From Virgibacillus aidingensis (GTDB lineage: Bacteria; Bacillota; Bacilli; Bacillales; Amphibacillaceae): a stretch of 64,000 nt of DNA. Positions 17,243-26,200 of this stretch are shown here, piece by piece. Each line of letters begins with the position of its first letter. Position 1 is the first letter of the stretch. The stretch lies in contig NZ_WIXN01000017.1 in the NCBI RefSeq assembly GCF_010994035.1, positions 29,616 to 93,615 of the forward strand, given 5' to 3'. Both the position numbers and the translations under genes were made by a program. Below the pieces are notes generated by a model, which was given only the letters and a program-made list of their open reading frames with translations, did not search any database and had not been told where the DNA came from.

Positions 17243-18622
17243 TTAATATAATTTACCCTGTCGATACAGAACGGTAGAAAGCTTCGTTACTGCATGAATA
17301 TAACAATTTTCCCGCAAGGAATACGCATCACCGAAATATTGGGGGTAAACTTTGTCACATGTTTCACGGAACTTCTCAAATAGCCGATCGTATACTTCCT
17401 CTTCCGTATAAAATTGTGTCTCCCTGCCTTGCAGCCATTCTAAATAAGATACGATCACCCCGCCGGCATTCGCCAGTATATCCGGAATAATCACTTTTCC
17501 CTTTTCTTTTAAATTGGCATCAGCTTCTCCGGTAGTGGGCGCATTTGCTCCCTCAACAATAATGTCCGCTTGGATATCATCCATATTTTCACTATGAATC
17601 TGGTCTTCAAGTGCCGCCAAAAATAAAACATCTACTTCCAAAGTCAATAGATCATCCCGATCCAAAATGGTTGCTTTTACTTCTGCTTCAGTTAATTGTT
17701 CGTGGCTGACCGGTAAATCTCCATTATTTTTTTTGACATACTGAACAAGACTTGGAATATCCAATCCATCGGAATTATAAAGCGTTACATTTTGATCGCT
17801 GACAGAAACCACTTTATTATTCAGGAGATTACAATTATGTGCTTCCAGTGCAACTACGGAACCCACATTCCCAAAACCCTGCACTGCAAGCTTCAGCGGC
17901 TTTCCATAATAATTCAGTATTGTTTTTGCAAAAGGGTTCTCCCTTTCAACCATCCACTTATATTGCTTTTCCATAAAATCATGAAGCAGGTAGCGGAAAG
18001 AAAAATAAACACCCTTTCCTGTTGCATCCTTTCTCCCTAAAGAACCACCATTATCCACACTCTTACCTGTAAAGCTTCCCAGGTAGCTTTGACCCGGGTG
18101 AATACTTTTATATTCCCCCATCATCCAATCCATTTCCCGTTCGCCGGTTCCTACGTCCGGAGCTGGAATATCTTTATCCGGTCCCAATATCCCGCTGAAG
18201 TATTGCACATATTTTTTGCAAACAAGATTCAGTTCCTTATTGCTGAAATTTCGTGGATTAATCACAACACCGCCTTTGCCGCCGCCAAAAGGCACATCAT
18301 GCAAAGCATTTTTTAGTGTCATCAAGGATGCAAGGTTACTCGTTTCCTCCTCACTCACGGACTCATGAAAACGGATTCCGCCTTTATACGGACCTAATAT
18401 GTTGTTATGCTGTATACGAAAAGCAGGAATACGTACTACTTTCTTGTTATCCAGCGCAATCCTCAAAAAAGATTTATTGACATGATTAGGTGTAGACAGG
18501 ATAGAAACCAATGATGAAAAAGCTTTCTCCCTGATCTCCGCTTTCAGGTCAGGTAAGAATGTTTGATCATCCATTAAGGCTTGAAGTGATTCTTCTACAA
18601 TTGTTCCGGTTGAACCAGACAT
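17243..18622 (-). CDS. Glu/Leu/Phe/Val dehydrogenase family enzyme
   Basis: An NAD(P)-linked amino-acid dehydrogenase. The substrate domain has GPYKGGIRFHESVS, the catalytic-lysine segment PFGGGKGG and DIPAPDVGTGEREM; the cofactor domain has VQGFGNVGSVVA and VEGANAPTT. At 459 residues it is about 30 longer than GudB/RocG, because of an insertion of roughly 20 residues between ATGKGVYFSF and the Rossmann motif. Glutamate is the most likely substrate. ATG 18622 follows AAAGGAGG; the longer frame to 18730 overlaps the transporter gene and is rejected. The transporter ends 88 bases upstream, so co-transcription is likely. Confidence 0.87.
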   Translation of the reverse strand: MSGSTGTIVEESLQALMDDQTFLPDLKAEIREKAFSSLVSILSTPNHVNKSFLRIALDNKKVVRIPAFRIQHNNILGPYKGGIRFHESVSEEETSNLASLMTLKNALHDVPFGGGKGGVVINPRNFSNKELNLVCKKYVQYFSGILGPDKDIPAPDVGTGEREMDWMMGEYKSIHPGQSYLGSFTGKSVDNGGSLGRKDATGKGVYFSFRYLLHDFMEKQYKWMVERENPFAKTILNYYGKPLKLAVQGFGNVGSVVALEAHNCNLLNNKVVSVSDQNVTLYNSDGLDIPSLVQYVKKNNGDLPVSHEQLTEAEVKATILDRDDLLTLEVDVLFLAALEDQIHSENMDDIQADIIVEGANAPTTGEADANLKEKGKVIIPDILANAGGVIVSYLEWLQGRETQFYTEEEVYDRLFEKFRETCDKVYPQYFGDAYSLRENCYIHAVTKLSTVLYRQGKLY

Positions 18623-18710
18623 CGTGCTGCCTCCTTTGCTGCTTTCATTAAACTTATTTAAAAGTAAGTGTAGCAAAAGGAAACAGCAAATAACAAGGAA
18701 ACACCTTTTT

Positions 18711-20132
18711 CTATAAAAACATAACAGCAATTATGGTGCAGAAAAGGAGTCCTGCTATAACAGGTATAAAGTTTTTGCGTACCAGATCCATTACGGGTAT
18801 ACCACAGAATCCGGCAATGGCGATCAGCGAGGACCAGGCAACAATTGTTCCGCCGCCTGTCCAGATCGACCCCATTTGCCCAATTGCAGCAAGTGTACCG
18901 GCATCAATGGAAGCATTTGCAAGAGAAGCAGACAGTGCACCTGTCAACGGCAGACCGGAGAAACCTGATCCATCAAGTCCGGTTATAATTCCGACGATTA
19001 AAATGCTGAGTGCCGCCAATAGAGCACTATGTGGAATATAATCCTGTGAAGCTTCCACAAGATCGAATAAAAAGGCCGGGGCATTCTCTTCCATACCTAG
19101 AATACTTCCCGCAAAATCAGGACTTCCCAGAAAGAAAAAGCCGGCAATTGGTATTACTGGTCCCATCGCTTTAAAGGCAAAAGTAAAACCATCTGTAATA
19201 TGTGTGCTGATATATTCAAGGGCATGCTGTTTTCCGAAAGCTATTGTAGACAGTAAAAGCAGAATCACTGCAACACCACCCACGAGTGCTGCGCCATCTC
19301 CGCCTTCCAGTCCACTCATTCTTCCACTCATCAGCTTTTCATAAACCATATAAATAACAACACTTAAAAGCGTTAATGGCACGAGAATGGCAAATATCCT
19401 GCTCCATTTATCCAAATTTTTTGTTCCCTGTTTTTTATCCGTACGAGAAGCGTATTGCATATTTTGTACTTCAATTTCATTTCTTTCATCATCCCTGGAG
19501 CGTATATTTTTTCTGTACAGCAAATAAGCAAGCAAAATGGCAACTCCACCTGATACGATAGATAATATCAGTGCTTTATCTGCAACGGCAGCCGTATCAA
19601 CACCTGCAGCTATCGCTGACAAGCTTGGTGCAACCTGGACAATATAGTCGGAAGAAAGAGCCATACCCTGGCCGGCGATAGCAATGGCAACAGCAGCCGT
19701 CATAACAGGTAATCCGGCACGTACTGCGGCAGGTACGAGAAGCGCGCAAATCAACGGCACTGCCGGCGTCGGCCAAAAAAACAGTGAAATAACATAGGTG
19801 ACACCGACTAAGACAAAGAAGGATATATGGCCATTTGTCATCATTCTCTGAATCGGCTGGATCATTTTTCTGTCGGCACCTAAATCTTTTAAAGAATTTA
19901 ACAGAGCAAGCATAAAGGTAATGATTAAAAATATGTTAAATAATTCTTGGGCAGCAACCAGATTAGCCTGAAATATTGCCGTGAATCCGTCAATTATATT
20001 ACCCTGATAAGCCCAGGCAACAATAAATGTTCCGAATAAAGTAGGCATTACGACGCCTTTGCGAAAAATCATGGTAGCAATGATAACTAATGTAATCAAA
20101 CCATATAACCAATGGGGCAGCGTAAGCTCCAT
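18711..20132 (-). CDS. Multi-spanning transporter of ion-transporter/CitM-GntP-like type
   Basis: A 473-residue membrane protein with 11-12 hydrophobic segments and a charged cytoplasmic loop near residues 210-245. Motifs include FFWPTPAVPLICALLVPAA, ITGLDGSGFSGLPLTGALS and GSIWTGGGTIVAWSS, whose paired re-entrant-like Gly/Pro segments are typical of organic-anion carriers of the IT superfamily. The exact family is not recognised. Because it heads a probable operon with the amino-acid dehydrogenase, uptake of an amino acid or related carboxylate is a reasonable inference. ATG 20132 follows GAAGGAAGGGAAG. Confidence 0.55.
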   Translation of the reverse strand: MELTLPHWLYGLITLVIIATMIFRKGVVMPTLFGTFIVAWAYQGNIIDGFTAIFQANLVAAQELFNIFLIITFMLALLNSLKDLGADRKMIQPIQRMMTNGHISFFVLVGVTYVISLFFWPTPAVPLICALLVPAAVRAGLPVMTAAVAIAIAGQGMALSSDYIVQVAPSLSAIAAGVDTAAVADKALILSIVSGGVAILLAYLLYRKNIRSRDDERNEIEVQNMQYASRTDKKQGTKNLDKWSRIFAILVPLTLLSVVIYMVYEKLMSGRMSGLEGGDGAALVGGVAVILLLLSTIAFGKQHALEYISTHITDGFTFAFKAMGPVIPIAGFFFLGSPDFAGSILGMEENAPAFLFDLVEASQDYIPHSALLAALSILIVGIITGLDGSGFSGLPLTGALSASLANASIDAGTLAAIGQMGSIWTGGGTIVAWSSLIAIAGFCGIPVMDLVRKNFIPVIAGLLFCTIIAVMFL

Positions 20133-20183
20133 ATTCTTCCCTTCCTTTCTTCATTGGTCATATAGCCTATGCAAAATTCATGT

Positions 20184-20208
20184 GTTTAGTTCGTATACAT
20201 ACGGGAAT
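20184..20208 (+). promoter_or_regulatory. Sigma-B-type promoter for the YflT gene
   Basis: GTTTAG (20184-20189), a 13-base spacer and GGGAAT (20203-20208) match the general-stress sigma-B consensus GTTTaa-N12-15-GGGwAt. It lies about 70 bases before the start of a YflT-type stress protein, which makes the match biologically sensible. Confidence 0.7.
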
Positions 20209-20279
20209 GAAATAAATGAGCAGTTGGGAGCGGGATAAATACATTTCCCGCCATAAAATCATCCAAGGAGGTATTTTAA

Positions 20280-20624
20280 ATGAAACCATTTATCAAGGAA
20301 TATACGAATGATGAACAGCTTGTTACTGATGTAAGCATCTTGAAGGACCGTGGTGTCGATAAGAACAATGTCTATGTCATTTCCCATGACAATGACCGTA
20401 CAGACCGCATTGCAGGCAATGCTGATGCAAATACAATCGGAATGAAAGAAATGGATTTCGGAAATGCAGTCGGAAACCTCTTCAGCAGCAAAGGGGACGA
20501 ATTACGCACAAAACTGAATGAAATAGGATTATCCGAGGAAGAAGCAAACAAATACGAAGAAGAGATGGATGAAGGTAAAGTATTATTAATCGTAACAGAT
20601 GAAGATGTTAACTATTTATTGTAA
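20280..20624 (+). CDS. YflT-domain general stress protein
   Basis: A 114-residue soluble acidic protein that fits the YflT/Hsp17M-like general stress family: KEYTNDEQLVTDVSILKDRG at the start, a middle YVISHDNDRTDRIAG, then GLSEEEANKYEEEMDEGKVLLIV. It is known in Bacillus as a sigma-B regulon member of unknown mechanism. ATG 20280 follows AAGGAGG, and a sigma-B-type promoter lies upstream at 20184-20208. It is monocistronic, with a hairpin behind it. Confidence 0.82.
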   Translation: MKPFIKEYTNDEQLVTDVSILKDRGVDKNNVYVISHDNDRTDRIAGNADANTIGMKEMDFGNAVGNLFSSKGDELRTKLNEIGLSEEEANKYEEEMDEGKVLLIVTDEDVNYLL

Positions 20625-20629
20625 TCCAC

Positions 20630-20664
20630 GGAAGGGAAGCCGGCTGCTGCCGTTTTCCCTTTCC
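20630..20664 (+). terminator. Hairpin after the YflT gene
   Basis: GGAAGGGAA pairs with TTCCCTTTCC with one bulged base around a GC-rich loop. The T run is poor, so termination is moderate to uncertain. Confidence 0.4.
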
Positions 20665-20756
20665 TATTGCAGATTTCAATCAAGAAAATCATTTCACGCA
20701 CAGTACAGAAAAGGTAACCTCGTTCATGGAGATTACCTTGTGAGCGGCTTATTGAT

Positions 20757-21329
20757 TTATGCTGCATTAATGAGTGTTCTTGGCTGCTTATGAAATAAGA
20801 AAAATACAAGTACCGTACATAAAACAAATGATGGCAGCATATAGGAAGCATTATAGATTAATGAATAAAGCCATGCCGGCTGCCCTTCGACGGCAGAACC
20901 GAAAAAGACCATGCCTGCTGTAAAATGTGCAAGGAATCGAAGTGCACTGCCTAATAAGACCCCCAATGTAATATAAGTTAAATATGTTTTGGTTTCACCG
21001 TTTTTCACAGATTGCTGCACTGTTTTGGCAAACACACCCGCCACACCAATCACCGTGAAAGCCAGCGCATAATCGAGAATGCCCTGAACCGGATGCAGAA
21101 TATAAGCTGTTCCGGCGGCAACCTGCAATAATCCCAATAAAAATCCGGAAAGCAAACCGCCCTTTAACCCCCAGCGGAAGGCAACAATAAATATTGGAAT
21201 CATGGCAAACGAAACAGATCCTCCCTGTGCCCAAATTTTAAATGATAAAAACGGTAAAATGTCCAATAGCAGCGCCAATGCCGTAAAAATAGCCACTTCA
21301 ATTAAAAATAAGATTCTCCTTGAACGCAT
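20757..21329 (-). CDS. thiT: Thiamine ECF-transporter substrate-binding protein ThiT
   Basis: Membrane substrate-capture component (S-component, YuaJ family) of an energy-coupling-factor thiamine transporter. The 190 residues form about six hydrophobic segments with GGSVSFAMIPIFIVAFRWGLKGG and the C-terminal GSALRFLAHFTAGMVFFG, both typical of ThiT. The assignment is confirmed by a TPP riboswitch directly upstream (21433-21517). The ribosome site is AGGGGAGG. The shared ECF ATPases and T-component would be encoded elsewhere. Confidence 0.93.
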   Translation of the reverse strand: MRSRRILFLIEVAIFTALALLLDILPFLSFKIWAQGGSVSFAMIPIFIVAFRWGLKGGLLSGFLLGLLQVAAGTAYILHPVQGILDYALAFTVIGVAGVFAKTVQQSVKNGETKTYLTYITLGVLLGSALRFLAHFTAGMVFFGSAVEGQPAWLYSLIYNASYMLPSFVLCTVLVFFLFHKQPRTLINAA

Positions 21330-21432
21330 ATAAAATTACCTCCCCTTTTTATAAAAGCAAAAAAAGCAATGCCAAGGGGAAGACTTCCTGATGGGAAATC
21401 CGCTCACATTACTTTTTCCATCAAAAAAGCCA

Positions 21433-21517
21433 TCATCCCTACGCTAGTACTAACTAACAGGTTCTAAGGGTAAGAACATGCACCATGTTCACTCTCAGCC
21501 AAAAGGCTCCCCCTGCA
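21433..21517 (-). promoter_or_regulatory. TPP riboswitch (THI element) controlling thiT
   Basis: Read on the minus strand, the leader contains the hallmark TPP aptamer pieces in order: GCAGGGGGAGCC, GGCTGAGAGTG, ACCCTTAGAACCTG, then TAGTACTAGCGTAGGGA closing the P1 helix. It lies about 100 bases upstream of thiT. Thiamine pyrophosphate binding is expected to reduce thiT expression. The expression platform was not resolved with certainty: T-rich segments follow, and the thiT ribosome site is close to them. Confidence 0.95.
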
Positions 21518-21650
21518 GGCTTTCAATATTCTGCTTTTTTTACTCAACCATATTTTATACCAGACTTAAGGAAACTTCAATCTATTTAGACGCCTCATGC
21601 AATTTTTTCACTAGCTATGGAGATGGAGATACAAATTTCTGGCCCGCATT

Positions 21651-23438
21651 TTAATCTGCCAAGGTTAAAAATTCCTTCACATCTGCTATACATAATTTAA
21701 GTGCGGATTCCCAAAACTCCGGCTTTGTTAAATCAACATGTAAATGTTTATCAGCCAGTTCCTCGACATTCATTTTTCCGGTATCACGAAGCAGCGCAAT
21801 ATAATCATCCTCAAAGTCATCCCCCTGCTCTTTAGCTGCCGCGTAGATTCCCAGACTGAATAAATAGCCAAAGGTGTATGGAAAATTATAAAATGGAACT
21901 CCTGTAATATGAAAATGAAGCTTGGAAGACCAGAAATTTTCATCATACTCCTCCAATGCGTCACAATAAGCTTCCTTTTGTGCTTCAACCATCAGTTCAT
22001 TTAAGCGGTCAACAGGAACCAGTCCCTGCTTCCGTTCCTCGTAAAACCAAGTTTCAAAAAGAAATCTGGCATGAATATTCATGAAAAACGCCACACTTCT
22101 CTGTATTTTATCTTCCAGTAAAGCCAATTTTTCTTCAGCATTTCGCGCATTCTTTACGGCAGCATCAGCAACAATCATTTCTGCAAATGTAGATGCAGTC
22201 TCGGCAACATTCATCGCATAACGCTGATTAAGACCATTCACATCATTCATCACATGCTGATGATAAGCATGCCCCAATTCATGTGCCAGTGTTGCAATAT
22301 TGGAGGATGTTCCTGAATACGTCATAAATATACGTGTTTGTTCACTGTCCGGAAAGCTCGTGCAAAATCCGCCCGGCCGTTTACCTGCCCGATCTTCAGC
22401 TTCTATCCAGCGTTTTTCAAAAGCCATTTTTGCAAAATCGGCCATTTTGGGGCTGAATTTGCCAAACTGTTCTATAATAAAATCTGCGCCTTGCGTATAT
22501 GGCATTTTTTTCACTGATTCGGAAACAGGCGCGCTTATATCATACATACTGAGTTTTTCAATACCCAAGAGTTCTGCTTTCTTATTTAAAAATTCAACAA
22601 AGTACTGTTTATTGTTAGTAATGGCCTTCCACATCGCATCCAATGTTTCTTTTTGCATACGGTTGATTGCCAATGGTTCCTTTAAAACGTCGTCCCATCC
22701 CCGATGTCTATATTTCTGCAGTCGAAAACCGGCCAAATGATTTAATGTCTGCCCGAATAAATCCGCATTTTCCTTCCAGGCTTTACTTATTTGGCTAAAC
22801 ACATGTTTACGTATATTCCGATCCGGATTTACGATTTTGTTGGCGGCCTGACCAACAGAATATACATTTGTTTTTCCGTGTTCTTCGAGTTCAACCTGCA
22901 TGTCCCCTACGATAGTATCATACATTTGACCCCATCCATGATACCCATCCACTTCCAGGTCATTGATCAGTACTTCCTCATCAACAGAAAGACGTTCCTC
23001 CGCCCTTTCCCTATTTTCATTTAGTACAAAAGATACTTCCTGGAGGGCGTCCGATTTTAACATATCACTCCATGCTGCTTCATCGATTTGGATAAATTTT
23101 TGTTCCAGGTTTGTCTGAATGGCATCCAATTTTGCTTTTATTTCACTTCGTTTTCCAACAAGCAGGCTCGCCTTTGTATCATTAACATCCTGAGCGCTTA
23201 AGCAACTGATAAAAGCAAAAGCTTCTCTTGCCTTTTTTGTAATCTTTTCCATATGTTCGACAATGTTCTCCAGCCCCGTCATTCCGTTGGGCTGTTCAGG
23301 AGAATAACTGTCCACTTCAGCAGTCAGTTTTACTATTTCTTTTTCAATGTCTGACAAATATGTATGAAATGCTTTTGATTCACTTCCTCCGGGGAAAAGG
23401 ATATCTAAATCCCAGGTAGGATCATAGGTTTTTTGCAT
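21651..23438 (-). CDS. pepF: M3-family oligoendopeptidase F
   Basis: A cytoplasmic zinc metallopeptidase that trims oligopeptides. The HExxH zinc motif is at residues 386-390 (ATLAHELGHAYHQH), and the downstream glutamate ligand is in VAETASTFAEM. Length 595 is normal for this M3B group, and the segment GRPGGFC-like (KRPGGFCTSFP) is present upstream of the active site. ATG 23438 follows AAGGAGAG. It is transcribed alone, back to back with the YceI gene. Confidence 0.92.
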   Translation of the reverse strand: MQKTYDPTWDLDILFPGGSESKAFHTYLSDIEKEIVKLTAEVDSYSPEQPNGMTGLENIVEHMEKITKKAREAFAFISCLSAQDVNDTKASLLVGKRSEIKAKLDAIQTNLEQKFIQIDEAAWSDMLKSDALQEVSFVLNENRERAEERLSVDEEVLINDLEVDGYHGWGQMYDTIVGDMQVELEEHGKTNVYSVGQAANKIVNPDRNIRKHVFSQISKAWKENADLFGQTLNHLAGFRLQKYRHRGWDDVLKEPLAINRMQKETLDAMWKAITNNKQYFVEFLNKKAELLGIEKLSMYDISAPVSESVKKMPYTQGADFIIEQFGKFSPKMADFAKMAFEKRWIEAEDRAGKRPGGFCTSFPDSEQTRIFMTYSGTSSNIATLAHELGHAYHQHVMNDVNGLNQRYAMNVAETASTFAEMIVADAAVKNARNAEEKLALLEDKIQRSVAFFMNIHARFLFETWFYEERKQGLVPVDRLNELMVEAQKEAYCDALEEYDENFWSSKLHFHITGVPFYNFPYTFGYLFSLGIYAAAKEQGDDFEDDYIALLRDTGKMNVEELADKHLHVDLTKPEFWESALKLCIADVKEFLTLAD

Positions 23439-23761
23439 GCAATCTCTCCTTAATGAAAACGTTGGATTTCGGTAATTTTCTTACCCTGAGACTTATTATA
23501 CCAAAAAATCTGAATTTTTCCAGTATATTTCCAAAATTTGTTGAAATCCTTGTACTTTTTAATCATTTTTTATATAGACAAACTAAAAGGATGAGGAATG
23601 CCTATTAATATTAGGAATTTGAATTGTTTGCTTTTCCCATCAATCGGGTAAGCTATTACAAACCGGTATAATAATTAATTCACTGTATCATTTCACGCTA
23701 TCTCGGTAAAAGACAAAGATCCTTTAAAAATTAATAAGAGAATTTTAACAAGAATCATTAC
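23439..23761. other. Intergenic stretch between pepF and the YceI gene
   Basis: AT-rich spacing between divergent genes. It should hold the pepF promoter, but I could not place it with confidence. No gene or repeat seen. Confidence 0.4.
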
Positions 23762-23820
23762 TTGACATTACTCATTTATGATTTTATACTAAGTAACATA
23801 AAGTAACTATAGTGTTACAT
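23762..23820 (+). promoter_or_regulatory. Sigma-A promoter with overlapping repeat operator before the YceI gene
   Basis: TTGACA (23762-23767), 17 bases, TATACT (23785-23790) make a near-consensus promoter. Directly after it lie AAGTAAC, a second AAGTAAC ten bases on, and the inverted GTTAC. Such spaced direct and inverted repeats over a transcription start suggest a repressor site (MarR/HxlR-like types bind similar sequences); the regulator is not identified. Confidence 0.65.
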
Positions 23821-23842
23821 AATTATAAAGGAGGACTTTGAA

Positions 23843-24379
23843 ATGGCAAAAACAGTTTGGAAAGTAGATACAGTCCACAGTGAAATCGGATTTTCTGTAA
23901 AACATATGATGATTTCAAAAGCGAAAGGAACTTTTAACGATTTTGATGCTGTCCTTGAAGCGGATGTGGATGATTTAACCGATTCAAAAATTGAAATAAC
24001 CATTGACGCAGCAAGTATAGACACAAAAAATAAAGACCGTGACGATCATCTTCGTTCTGCCGATTTTTTCGATGTGGAAAATCACCCAAAAATTACTTTT
24101 ACTGCAACAGATATTAAGAAGAAATCAGAAAATAATTATGAGGTTACCGGAGACCTTACCTTACACGGTACAACTAAGCCGGTAGTACTTGATGTGAATT
24201 TTGAAGGGCAAAGCAAAGATCCGATGAGTGGAAACCAAGTTGCCGGTTTCAGTGGAGAAACAACTATTAACCGTAAAGATTTCGGCCTCACATGGAATGC
24301 AGCTGTTGAAACCGGCGGCGTGCTTGTGGGGGAAGAAGTAACAATTAACTTTGAAATTGAAGCACATAAAGAGGCCTAA
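23843..24379 (+). CDS. YceI-family lipid-binding-like protein
   Basis: A 178-residue beta-barrel (lipocalin-like) protein of the YceI family, whose members bind polyisoprenoids. Typical motifs are WKVDTVHSEIGFSVKHMMIS at the start, HLRSADFFDVENHPKITF in the middle, and INRKDFGLTWNAAVETGGVLVG near the end. It has no signal peptide, unlike the Gram-negative versions, so it is cytoplasmic. The gene has its own promoter with operator-like repeats, and a strong terminator, so it is a regulated single-gene unit. Confidence 0.92.
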   Translation: MAKTVWKVDTVHSEIGFSVKHMMISKAKGTFNDFDAVLEADVDDLTDSKIEITIDAASIDTKNKDRDDHLRSADFFDVENHPKITFTATDIKKKSENNYEVTGDLTLHGTTKPVVLDVNFEGQSKDPMSGNQVAGFSGETTINRKDFGLTWNAAVETGGVLVGEEVTINFEIEAHKEA

Positions 24380-24390
24380 AAAGGAATTTT

Positions 24391-24441
24391 AAAGGGCTGT
24401 CCCCTAAGCTGTGAACGGCTTAGGCAGGGCAGTCCTTTTTT
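24391..24441 (+). terminator. Terminator after the YceI gene
   Basis: AGGGCTG...CTAAGC pairs with GCTTAG...CAGTCC to form a long, slightly interrupted stem followed by TTTTTT. The next 220 bases to the TPR gene are GC-rich and include a 12-base palindrome ACCCGGCCGGGT at 24578-24589 but no gene. Confidence 0.82.
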
Positions 24442-24661
24442 CAGCTTAGAAAACGGCTAATTTGTTCTGTGGGTAAATTGGCAAAATTATTTCACATCGC
24501 CCCGGCAAGCGTGCGGAAACCGGCAAAATAATTACGGTGGGACGAGCATTTAGCGCAGTCCCAATACTGATCCTCTGACCCGGCCGGGTGCAGTCTGTAA
24601 TTCACCGACCGGAACCTCACGCCTTTGTTTTTATTCCTTTATACCTTACTGCCTGGTTTTC

Positions 24662-25804
24662 CTATTCCATTACCTTATCAGCATTGGTATTTGTCAATTT
24701 AACAAATTTATTTTCATAATATCTTTTCTTTTTTGTGTTTTTTCTTTGGTCAAAGAAAGAAATAACATCTGCAAGTGCATTTTCAAGCAGCTCCCGGTCA
24801 TTTGATTTCTCCAGCTCATGCACCGCAAATTCGTAATTTCTTCCTGCGAGGGAAAAGTTTCTATTCTGTTTATGTTCAAGACAATAGGCATATTGCATAT
24901 AAATCATGCCGATTTTTCTCGCAGAATACGTTGTGAGGCCGCGATAAATATGAATTGCTTGTTCATAATACGGAATAGCCTCCTCCAGACGGGATTGGTT
25001 AAAATAATAAAACGCCATCTCAGTTAAAGCTTCTGCATGGACCATCCTGTTCTTCAGACTGGAATTCTCCAATAAAGGTATTGCCTTTGATAAATATTCA
25101 TAGGCTTTATCATCTTTTTCCATGCTGCCGTATGTTTTTGCAATACTTACAAGGCTGTTGATTTTAATATCTTTATGGGGTTCTCCTGCCAATTCAATGG
25201 TTTTATCCAAATAATAAATTGCATCCTCCGGTTTATTAATGGTTGAATGCAGCACTCCTAATTTAAAATGCAAAAATAATATCATATATTGATCCCGTTT
25301 ATCGCTTTCTTCAAAACAGTTTAATCCTTTTTTATAATAGGTGACGGCACGCTTGAATTTTTCCAGATTTTCCTCTGCTTCACCAAGTACCAGATAGCCG
25401 CGGGCAAGCTTAATTCTATCCTCCTCAATATCATTTTCCATTCGTTTTACTGCTTCGCTCAAAATCCTCCTTGACAACTTATAATCACTTAAAAAGGCCA
25501 ATTCGCCCAATTCAATTAACCCGTCCACTGTGTGCCCGCTTGGATTATGGTACAGGCTGGATATAACTTCCGCAGATTCTTTTGCTGCTCCGATTTGAGC
25601 CAGGCTGATTGCTTCAACGAGCAATGCAAAAGCAGAAATTTTTTCTTTCTTATATTTTCCCCTGAATGCTCTTGCCTTTGTCACTACATTCGGATAATGA
25701 CCTGCTTTAAACTCATGCACGATTTCTTCCAATTCCTTTTTATTTTCTTCGTCCAGGATTGTATCTTTTTTTTCATCTATATCAAAAATAATATTTGTAG
25801 ACAC
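24662..25804 (-). CDS. TPR-repeat protein
   Basis: A 380-residue soluble protein built mainly of tetratricopeptide-like helical pairs from about residue 55 to the end; clear units are RGYLVLGEAEENLEKFKRAV, GVLHSTINKPEDAIYYLDKT and FYYFNQSRLEEAIPYYEQAI. Such proteins act as adaptors or, in Bacillus, as Rap-like or regulatory partners, but there is no phosphatase or DNA-binding signature here. GTG 25804 follows GAGGAGG. The function cannot be named from sequence. Confidence 0.75.
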   Translation of the reverse strand: MSTNIIFDIDEKKDTILDEENKKELEEIVHEFKAGHYPNVVTKARAFRGKYKKEKISAFALLVEAISLAQIGAAKESAEVISSLYHNPSGHTVDGLIELGELAFLSDYKLSRRILSEAVKRMENDIEEDRIKLARGYLVLGEAEENLEKFKRAVTYYKKGLNCFEESDKRDQYMILFLHFKLGVLHSTINKPEDAIYYLDKTIELAGEPHKDIKINSLVSIAKTYGSMEKDDKAYEYLSKAIPLLENSSLKNRMVHAEALTEMAFYYFNQSRLEEAIPYYEQAIHIYRGLTTYSARKIGMIYMQYAYCLEHKQNRNFSLAGRNYEFAVHELEKSNDRELLENALADVISFFDQRKNTKKKRYYENKFVKLTNTNADKVME

Positions 25805-25946
25805 ATTTATTACCTCCTCTCTATTCTTTTCCTTAGTTTAACAGTATTTTCTAATTTTCCAAATGATAAACATACCTCAAGCAGCAATGAATTTGTATGT
25901 GTAAAATAGTTCTCGGTGATAATTCTACAAAATCCTAGCCAAAAAA

Positions 25947-26151
25947 GAAGAGGCACTCTATCATAAATGTATGCTTACCACGGCAAATACATTTAGAAAG
26001 AGGCCTCTTCATGAATACTATTATATCAAAATTATACACATTAATACACCAAACAGGCAATCTTATTGATTTTGAAGAAACCGTTCGTAACCTGATGTAT
26101 GAGGTGTTTGCTTCACTGGTGGGGGACGTATTCACCAATTTTCTGCAGTAA
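25947..26151 (+). mobile_element. Remnant of an ISLre2-type (UPF0236) insertion sequence, left end
   Basis: An ATG at 26011 opens a 46-codon frame (MNTIISKLYTLIHQTGNLID...) that matches the N-terminus of ISLre2/UPF0236 transposases as I know it, and ends at TAA 26149-26151. The rest of the roughly 450-residue transposase is absent. Just upstream is a large hairpin: GAAGAGGC (25947) with GCCTCTTC (26003-26010), and inside it AAATGTAT with ATACATTT. This looks like the element's left-end structure. No right end was found, so it is a deletion relic or a very short derivative. Confidence 0.7.
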
Positions 26152-26200
26152 AAAATAGTCCGTATATATGTTACAATGAACTTAAGCGGAGGTGACAGCA

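Noticed and set aside
18623..18730. N-terminal extension of the glutamate-dehydrogenase-family protein
   Set aside because: The extension is Cys/Phe-rich, overlaps the transporter gene and has no ribosome site; ATG 18622 has a perfect one.
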